Shown: piece by piece, positions 59,201-64,000 of the stretch | How positions within the stretch are numbered: position 1 is the stretch's first letter | Layout: the number at the start of each line of letters is the position of its first letter | Assembly: GCA_002505345.1 (NCBI GenBank) | Contig: DAUY01000010.1 | Coordinates: forward strand, 16,982-80,981 | DNA length: 64,000 nt | Reading direction: 5' to 3' | Source of the DNA: Methanomassiliicoccaceae archaeon UBA370 | GTDB lineage: Archaea > Thermoplasmatota > Thermoplasmata > Methanomassiliicoccales > Methanomethylophilaceae | Translations under genes and position numbers: made by a program | Notes under the pieces: model-generated | What the model was told of the DNA's origin: nothing | Databases searched by the model: none | What the model saw: the letters and a program-made list of their open reading frames with translations, nothing else

Positions 59201-61669
59201 GTCACGACGGACACGCCGATCAACCAGATCTCCGAGTCCCTGGAGGTCAGCGAGGACATGGTCTATCGTTCGATCAGGAAGCTGGAGTCCATGTACAGGG
59301 TCGCCAGGACCGCCGTCACCGGGAACGGGAAGTGGCTGTACTCCAAGGCGGACCATCCCGCCGTCGACAGGAACTCGGCAGTGGACCGGATAATAACCAG
59401 GCATCTGGAGTGTTTCGCTCCGGCCACCTCGGCCGAGGTGGCGTTCTCGCTTTCGTTGACGGATGAAGAGGCCCGGGCATCCCTGGAGTCGCTTCTTAGC
59501 AGCGGGGAGGTCGCCAAAGGCAGGTTCCTGATATCCGAAGGCGACCAGTACATGCTGAAGACCGACAGGATGAGGCTCCGGGCCGGCAAGGAGAACGTGT
59601 ACAGCTTCGAGGCGGTTGAAGAATACCGCGCCTCCAAAGGGCGCAGGTTCGACAGCATAGAGGAATTTTTCAGATTCTACGGTTCGACCGGAAGCGAGAT
59701 CGATGTTTTCAGCAGGGTCAGGGACTTCAAGCTGAAAGACTGGCAGAAGATGAGGGAGTCCGGGAGGATACTGCTGGGAAGGTTCATGCGCGGACGTGTA
59801 AGATACGTGCTTTCGGAGGATGCCGACAGGTTCGCCGCCCTGAGGTCCGACGAGACCGAGCCCGGAGACGAAAAGGTCCTCAACATGATCGACGGGATGG
59901 GCACGGCCACACTTCGCCAGCTGGTCGGCGAGATGAACATGGACAAGGACGCCATCAAGGAGGCCGTATACCGCTTGGACAGGTCCCTCAAGATAGTAAG
60001 GGCGTTCGGCGAAAGGGAAGACTGGGGAACGGAGAACACCTACATGGCGTATCGCCCGGGACCGGTCGCCGGGGACCCTCTCAGGGACCTTGCCGAACAG
60101 ACCGTGAGGGCTTACGGCCCTCTGCCGGCCCAGGCACTGAGATACATTCTGGGCGTGGCGCCCGAGGATGCCAAAAGGCTCATGGAAGACATCGGAGCCT
60201 CCCAGATAATAGTAGGGGACTCTCAGACGCAGATGTTCGTCTTCGAAGACGAGCTGGAGGCCTTGGACGGGACCCACGGACGCGAGTCGAAGATCCGTCT
60301 GTGCACTCCCTTCGATCCGGACATCTCGTCTAAATGGGCGGAGCTGTCCGCCCGTTACGGCGACAGCTGGGTATATCCGCTGATCAAAGGCTCGTCGGTG
60401 GTCGGGGCCCTCGAGATGTGGGAGATGTCCGGATGCATAGAGATACGCGCATTCGACCTGGACTCGGTCGAACTGATGCCTGCTGCCCTGGCCTCGATAG
60501 ACGACATCATGGCCTTCTTCAGGATGAAGAACACCGACATAGTCCGCATCAGGGAAGTGATGGGAAAGGACGTCTCCGTCCTCGGTACCGAAGAGAAGAA
60601 GATCATCGAGGATGCGGGCTACGTAATGGTCAACGGCTTCTACGCCAAGGGAGGCCTGGTCCAATACACCATGAACGACGACGAATTCCTCAGCTATGTA
60701 TTCGAGAAGCAACGGGCGGGCGACAACGACAGGTATCCCACGGTGATGAACGCCGTCAGGGCCCGTGGTTACATCCGCGGAGACCAAGAGATATACACGA
60801 GGGTCCTCGACAAGACCACTCTGAAAAAACAGCTGGAGCGCGGATACATGGTGAAGACCTCGCTGTACCCGGCCTTCATAGGATACACCACCGAAGAGTT
60901 CGCAAGACTGTACAGGGCGGCGAAGTCGGAGGAGCTGGGCGGAGACGAGAAGCTGGTGTTGTCCATTGTCTCCAACCATTCTCCCATATCCCGGAAAGAG
61001 ATAGTGTCAGGATCTCCCATTTCAGAGCCGCGCACCGTCGAAGCCCTCAACTACCTGTCAAAGCTGTCCGCGGTGTATCAGGATTCCGATTCCTACTACA
61101 GCCCGGTACCAATGCCGAATATCACAAGGGAAGATGCGTTCAAGGAAATAGCCAGGCATCATTTCTATGACTTCGGGATATTCTCCGCAGAGAACCTTTC
61201 GCGTTTCATGTCCGCCCGCATGTCCGATGTGAGGTCGACCCTGGCGGCCCTTGAGGCCGAGGGACTGCTCAAGAAGGGCTTCTTCGTAAGGGACGATCCC
61301 ACGCTCATGTGGATGCTGGCCCCCGACATCGGGAAGAAGCAGAAGGTCCACAGGGGGACTTTCGTACTCAACACGCAGGACAACCTGCATGTGTACCTGA
61401 GGCAGCACATCAAGGGCGAGATCGGGCAATCACGTGCGGTGATATTCGAAGGGACAAAGATATCCGGCTCCTTCGACGGGAAGCTCACGCATGCAGGTTC
61501 CAAGGTAGAGAATTTCGAAGGTTCGGACCGTGCGTACAGGTTCCTCAGCGACTCGGCAAGGTCTCTGGGAGTATCCATCGAGAGCGGCAGGTCCGTGGAG
61601 CAGGATGACGATTGGGACGCGGTGGAGTTCTACCTCAAATCAAACCCGGGAGCCGTCACGCGCAAGTGA
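56291..61669 (+). CDS. very large Lhr-type helicase
   Basis: 1,792 residues from ATG 56291 (a TTG at 56279 is an alternative). Superfamily 2 core: SSPTGSGKT Walker A, DEIH box in VILDEIHDI, SATLA, and the motif VI region QRIGRSGHSFGQ; then the Lhr-specific winged helix and beta regions to about residue 880. Classical archaeal Lhr proteins end about there; a further 900 residues of repeated winged-helix units follow, including a stretch (FDPDISSKWAEL... YGDSWVYPLI... VVGALEMW) resembling HTH_42/AlkZ-like domains seen in the C-terminus of bacterial Lhr. Predicted DNA repair or RNA helicase; the tail could recognise or process damage. Confidence 0.9.
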   Translation: MIERSNTVYTKEEVMGVMEPLISTWFEERFDGLTEPQAKAIPLIHQRKNVLVSSPTGSGKTLTAFTSIINELTKYARAGTLEERIYCIYISPLKALANDVNRNLNEPLDQMAQVAADHGFDPPGIRVAVRSGDTPQSERQKMSRHPPHILITTPESLALVISAPKFRESLKKVEWVILDEIHDICDSKRGAFLSLTLERLKDWCETDFSRIGLSATLAPMEAIAGYLVGNNNDGSVRDVTIVESDSKKQLDLRVICPSTDMTALSSEMVNSMMYDQLKELIDGHETTLVFTNTRSGAESVVYKLKERGLENIEVHHSSLGRETRLDVEERLKRGEIKCVVSSTSLELGIDIGSVDLVCQIGSPKSVAKGLQRIGRSGHSFGQVAKGRLLVFDPDDLVECAVMCRAAHRGDIDRVGIPENCLDVLAQAIIGMSLDNRWDVDAAFRLVKGSYCYRNLTKEEFLSDLRYLGSRDDFEGVYSKIWFDEDENQFGRKKGARMIYYLNLGTIPEEANYKVVTGHGSIAGELSEKFVERLSPRDVFVLGGRSFEFVRSKGMTAFVKEATGRKPTVPSWAGEMLPRSFDLSMDIAKFRKEMSERLESDTGTLISGMSEDLDIDEGSARSIVSYFREQKAVAGFIPDSEKLAIEEYIDPSGNQRLVFHFPFGRRVNDALSRGYAYRLTNVLGTNVSVTVSDDNFMIGTSRKVETYKIPGMLKSRDLEQILRKAIKDSEIFKLRFRHTASRSFMILRNYMGRSISVNRQQIRSSYLLEELGNMENMPVIEETYREIMEDDMDIRNAEHVLRLIEEGKMKVETVAYTGTPSPFAHSAIISSFSDIVLMEDRSALLRELHRKVLYRALGDAVKEFEFDEDQIIPYFREKIGRIQTKEDIVPMLMRTGPLQALRERGRNIYAYSDEDKKTVDKWIRELLFEGRIGSVFMDDPYVMAAEEVHYYAAATVKEREMTEIDAKVLEEVTTDTPINQISESLEVSEDMVYRSIRKLESMYRVARTAVTGNGKWLYSKADHPAVDRNSAVDRIITRHLECFAPATSAEVAFSLSLTDEEARASLESLLSSGEVAKGRFLISEGDQYMLKTDRMRLRAGKENVYSFEAVEEYRASKGRRFDSIEEFFRFYGSTGSEIDVFSRVRDFKLKDWQKMRESGRILLGRFMRGRVRYVLSEDADRFAALRSDETEPGDEKVLNMIDGMGTATLRQLVGEMNMDKDAIKEAVYRLDRSLKIVRAFGEREDWGTENTYMAYRPGPVAGDPLRDLAEQTVRAYGPLPAQALRYILGVAPEDAKRLMEDIGASQIIVGDSQTQMFVFEDELEALDGTHGRESKIRLCTPFDPDISSKWAELSARYGDSWVYPLIKGSSVVGALEMWEMSGCIEIRAFDLDSVELMPAALASIDDIMAFFRMKNTDIVRIREVMGKDVSVLGTEEKKIIEDAGYVMVNGFYAKGGLVQYTMNDDEFLSYVFEKQRAGDNDRYPTVMNAVRARGYIRGDQEIYTRVLDKTTLKKQLERGYMVKTSLYPAFIGYTTEEFARLYRAAKSEELGGDEKLVLSIVSNHSPISRKEIVSGSPISEPRTVEALNYLSKLSAVYQDSDSYYSPVPMPNITREDAFKEIARHHFYDFGIFSAENLSRFMSARMSDVRSTLAALEAEGLLKKGFFVRDDPTLMWMLAPDIGKKQKVHRGTFVLNTQDNLHVYLRQHIKGEIGQSRAVIFEGTKISGSFDGKLTHAGSKVENFEGSDRAYRFLSDSARSLGVSIESGRSVEQDDDWDAVEFYLKSNPGAVTRK

Positions 61670-61698
61670 TTTATAACATATTGAACTATCGTTAAGTT

Positions 61699-62100
61699 AT
61701 GAAGATACCTTGTGAGATAGTCGTTTGGTACGTTCTCCCCACCATCCGCAGGGAAATAGCCAGGGAGCTTGTTTTCGAGCACGGCATGACACAGGCTCAG
61801 GTGGCCAGGAAATTCGAGGTAACAGATGCCGCAATCTCCCAATATCTGAAGAAGAAACGTGGGGAGAACGAGATAATACAGAACAGCGAGAGATACCCGC
61901 TGTTCTTTAATGAGATAAAGAACTCCGCCAAGAGGCTGGCGTCCGGCGACGCCGATTTCGTCACCGAGATGTGCAAGCTCTGCTACACGGTAAAGAACTG
62001 CGGCATGCTGGCCGAGATCTACGAGCAGTATACCGGCTACGACGCCCCACAGTGTGCGATGGCGGACGCCGAGATTCAGAGGATGATGCTCAAAGAGTGA
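61699..62100 (+). CDS. HTH regulator with C-terminal cysteines (COG2522-like)
   Basis: 133 residues: helix-turn-helix at about 29-50 (MTQAQVARKFEVTDAAISQYLKKKRG) and a C-terminal part with C-x2-C-x5-C plus a distant Cys (CKLCYTVKNCGM...APQC), which could hold an Fe-S cluster or zinc. This matches the archaeal predicted regulators COG2522. TATA-like TTTATAACATA lies about 25 bp upstream. The stop overlaps the ogg gene tail-to-tail by 25 bp. Confidence 0.8.
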   Translation: MKIPCEIVVWYVLPTIRREIARELVFEHGMTQAQVARKFEVTDAAISQYLKKKRGENEIIQNSERYPLFFNEIKNSAKRLASGDADFVTEMCKLCYTVKNCGMLAEIYEQYTGYDAPQCAMADAEIQRMMLKE

Positions 62101-62873
62101 TACAGGAGCTCCTGTGCGTATCCGGCGTACCTGCCGAAGATGCGCCTTCCTGCCGAAGAGACATCCTCGTAGCTTCCCTCGACCCCGTATACTTCTTTCA
62201 TAGACCTTGAGATCCTCGCGTCCACCGGGAACGCCTCCAGGTGTCCGTAGGCGAAGATCGCGGTACAGTCGGCGACCTTCGGACCTATTCCGTTGATTTT
62301 CTTGAGCTCCTTGACGCAGCCCTCGTAATCGAGCTCCTCAAGGGATGCCAGGTCATAGGTTCCGTTCTCGACCTTCTCGGCGAACTCCACGAAACGCCCC
62401 TCGCGATATCCCAGGCGGCATTCGCCGATGCTTCCGCACCCGTCCAATATCTGCCGGGGCGTCGGAAAGGAGTACGCCCCGCCGAGGTCCGTTCCGAACA
62501 TAACGCATACGGACTCGACCATCTTTGCGATCCTTTTCACGTTGGCGTTGGTAGCCAGAATGTATGTGGCCGTGCACTCCCAAAGGTCCTGCCTGAGTAT
62601 CCTGAGCCCGGGGCAGGCGGCCGCGAGGCCGGCGACGTATGCGTCCTTCCCGGAAATCTCTTCCATTATGGCCGGAAGGTCGTCCTCCGAACGGAAATAT
62701 CTCTTGATCCGTTCCTCGCTGCATCCTTCGCACAGGAATCCGCCGTCCCTCTGCAAGAGCTCTACCTTATCGTTGCCGAGTACCCCTTTCCATAAGTCGC
62801 CGTCCTTTTTCCAACGGTGGGCCTGACCGCATCCGAGGGTCGCGTCCAGGTCGACTTCCATAGGGATCTCCAT
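62076..62873 (-). CDS. ogg: 8-oxoguanine DNA glycosylase (OGG1 type)
   Basis: 265 residues with the helix-hairpin-helix GPD fold: INGIGPKVADC carries the catalytic Lys, FPVDARI the Asp of the GPD motif. Removes 8-oxoG opposite C and has lyase activity in this family. A possible alternative start is ATG 62861 with GGAG upstream. Divergent from an endonuclease IV-like gene. Confidence 0.92.
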   Translation of the reverse strand: MEIPMEVDLDATLGCGQAHRWKKDGDLWKGVLGNDKVELLQRDGGFLCEGCSEERIKRYFRSEDDLPAIMEEISGKDAYVAGLAAACPGLRILRQDLWECTATYILATNANVKRIAKMVESVCVMFGTDLGGAYSFPTPRQILDGCGSIGECRLGYREGRFVEFAEKVENGTYDLASLEELDYEGCVKELKKINGIGPKVADCTAIFAYGHLEAFPVDARISRSMKEVYGVEGSYEDVSSAGRRIFGRYAGYAQELLYHSLSIIL

Positions 62874-63049
62874 GGTATCGCCGATGCCTTTTCGTTAATA
62901 ATTAGTTGCGTCGGGGCGTTCTAGGCGATACAGGGCCGACAGAGCGCCGGACCCAATATCCAGGTATTTATTTCAAATGAAAATAATATTTACGGCAACC
63001 AAACTGCGGCGTCGGGGGATGTAAATACGCAAAAGGCCCTCCACCCGGT

Positions 63050-63859
63050 ATGAGATTCGGTCCCGCAGGATACCCTTCCGAAGGCAAGACGCCCATCGGA
63101 TCTTTGGAATACACCAGGTCGCTGGGCCTCGACGCGCTCGAGGTGGAGCTTGTGCGCGGAGCCCGCGTCTCCGAGGAGAGGGCCAAAGAGATCGGCGCGG
63201 CCGCCGAGCGGCTGGACGTAAGGCTCTCCTGCCATGCCCCGTATTTCATAAGCTTCAATTCGGAGACCGCCGAGACCAGGGAAAAAAGCGTAGCCTGGGT
63301 CATGGACACCGCACGCGTGGCCCACAACATGGGCGCTTACATAATCGTGATACACGCCGCGTCCTACGGCAAACATCCGGAAACGGCGACGGACTCGGTG
63401 ATCGAAGGGCTTTCCGTCTGCAAGGACAACATGGACAACGAAGGCATCAGGGACGTGGTCCTGGGGGTCGAGACCATGGGAAAGAAAGGCCAGTTCGGGA
63501 CCCTGAGGGAGATCGAGGAGGTCATGGACAGCGTCGACGGCGTACGCCCCGTGCTGGATGTGGCCCATGTGCACGCCAGGAACGGAGGCTGCCTGAGGAC
63601 CGAAGACGACATGCGCACGCTCCTAGAGGAGTTCTTCCCCCTGTGCGGCGACAGGGCCCATTTCCACATAAGCTGCATAGAATACGGCGACAAAGGCGAG
63701 AAGAACCACCTGCCGCTGGAGGCAAGGGACCCGGACATGCAGCTTCTCGCCAATGTTTTGGAAGACTCGTCGAAGGACTGCACCTTCATATGCGAATCTC
63801 CCAGGATAGCTGCGGATGCAGTGGTGTTCAGGGACATGTTCCCCAAGTACCGGCGCTGA
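63050..63859 (+). CDS. endonuclease IV-like TIM-barrel protein
   Basis: 269 residues of the AP endonuclease 2 superfamily: SCHAPYFISF, IIVIHAASYG, LGVETMGKKGQFG, VLDVAHVHAR, and HFHISCIEYG carry the three-zinc ligand set of endonuclease IV. Together with the adjacent OGG1 glycosylase, AP-site cleavage is the likely role. Confidence 0.88.
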   Translation: MRFGPAGYPSEGKTPIGSLEYTRSLGLDALEVELVRGARVSEERAKEIGAAAERLDVRLSCHAPYFISFNSETAETREKSVAWVMDTARVAHNMGAYIIVIHAASYGKHPETATDSVIEGLSVCKDNMDNEGIRDVVLGVETMGKKGQFGTLREIEEVMDSVDGVRPVLDVAHVHARNGGCLRTEDDMRTLLEEFFPLCGDRAHFHISCIEYGDKGEKNHLPLEARDPDMQLLANVLEDSSKDCTFICESPRIAADAVVFRDMFPKYRR

Positions 63860-63905
63860 TTTCTATGTAAAGCTTTAAAAGCAATACCTCATTTGCGGCT
63901 CACAC

Positions 63906-63980
63906 GCCACTGTGGCTCAGCGGTAGAGCGGCGGTTTCGTAAACCGTAGGCCGGGGGTTCGATTCCCTCCAGTGGCTCCA
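63906..63980 (+). tRNA. tRNA-Thr (anticodon CGU)
   Basis: Cloverleaf of 75 nt: acceptor GCCACTG/CAGTGGC, D arm GCTC/GAGC, anticodon stem GCGGT/ACCGT with loop TTCGTAA (anticodon CGT), T arm GGGGG TTCGATT CCCTC, discriminator T, encoded CCA. No intron. Reads ACG codons. A TTTAAAAG element about 30 bp upstream fits a TATA box. Confidence 0.97.
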
Positions 63981-64000
63981 TCTTATTCCATTAAAATTGA

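Noticed and set aside
58775..60979. 734-residue open frame antisense to the Lhr-type helicase
   Set aside because: Composition is typical of an antisense shadow and no motif is recognisable; the plus-strand frame has clear helicase and winged-helix features.
61699..62100. HTH protein as TrpY, the partner of the TGTACA boxes
   Set aside because: TrpY is longer than this 133-residue protein and no sequence feature ties the two; the link would rest on shared HTH alone.
1..64000. CRISPR array, rRNA genes, insertion sequences
   Set aside because: I looked for regularly spaced repeats, rRNA-like conserved blocks and transposase genes with terminal repeats and saw none.

Overview
The window is a gene-dense stretch of an archaeal chromosome, about 66 protein genes plus one tRNA, with no bacterial-type rRNA, IS element or CRISPR array visible. 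Archaeal hallmarks are everywhere: TFB, Gar1, Spt5, SecE/Sss1, ribosomal P0/P1/LX, prefoldin alpha, Orc1/Cdc6, MCM, PriS, DNA polymerase D small subunit, splicing endonuclease, TiaS, NMD3 and an A/V-type ATPase operon. High GC in most genes, extensive leaderless promoters, and the absence of any TAG stop codon among the genes called here point to a methanogen of the order Methanomassiliicoccales (Thermoplasmata), a pyrrolysine-using lineage. The taxonomic call is an inference; no marker methanogenesis gene lies in the window.

Layout. 1-1.5 kb: end of an RNA methyltransferase, then an FtsZ-like gene coupled to a tandem ribbon-helix-helix regulator. 1.5-6.7 kb: the secE-spt5-rpl11 and rpl1-rpl10-rpl12 ribosomal/transcription cluster, split in two by a polysaccharide flippase with its own promoter. 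6.9-9.8 kb: small conserved proteins and purine genes (purE, GMP synthase B and A). 10.1-14.8 kb: gar1-tfb, a frameshifted pyruvyl-transferase gene, splicing endonuclease, and a stand-alone trpB2 preceded by two TGTACA boxes. 14.9-16.8 kb: an AT-rich island with an AAA ATPase and a RloB-like TOPRIM protein, probably a defence module under a palindromic operator. 17-25.9 kb: cdc48-hsp20, a COG1395 regulator, a zinc-ribbon CPBP protease, UPF0201, polymerase D small subunit, and a paired SMR transporter. 25.9-34.4 kb: the A-type ATP synthase operon H-I-K-E-C-F-A-B-D plus a previously easily missed 50-residue membrane protein. 34.5-37.8 kb: dCMP deaminase, S26 peptidase, and a putative replication origin: orc1/cdc6 flanked by a perfect 31-bp inverted pair of ORB-like elements. 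37.8-49.5 kb: TiaS, thiolase, M20 peptidase, ftsY-pfdA-rplX, radical SAM protein, primase small subunit, TatD- and MBL-type hydrolases, HtpX, and an HPS-RraA fusion. 49.7-55.4 kb: a catalytically degenerate LMW-phosphatase fold, a small winged-helix protein overlapping mcm, DUF424, NMD3, and fumarate hydratase. 55.4-64 kb: a surface protein, a very large Lhr-type helicase, a Cys-containing HTH regulator, OGG1-type glycosylase, an endonuclease IV-like protein and tRNA-Thr(CGU).

Functionally the window combines core information processing with energy conversion (ATP synthase), purine/tryptophan synthesis and envelope glycan genes. The parts least explained by known annotation are the AAA/RloB island, the FtsZ-like/tandem-RHH pair, the pseudo-phosphatase, the long C-terminal half of the Lhr protein, and the small membrane proteins in the ATPase operon and at the origin.
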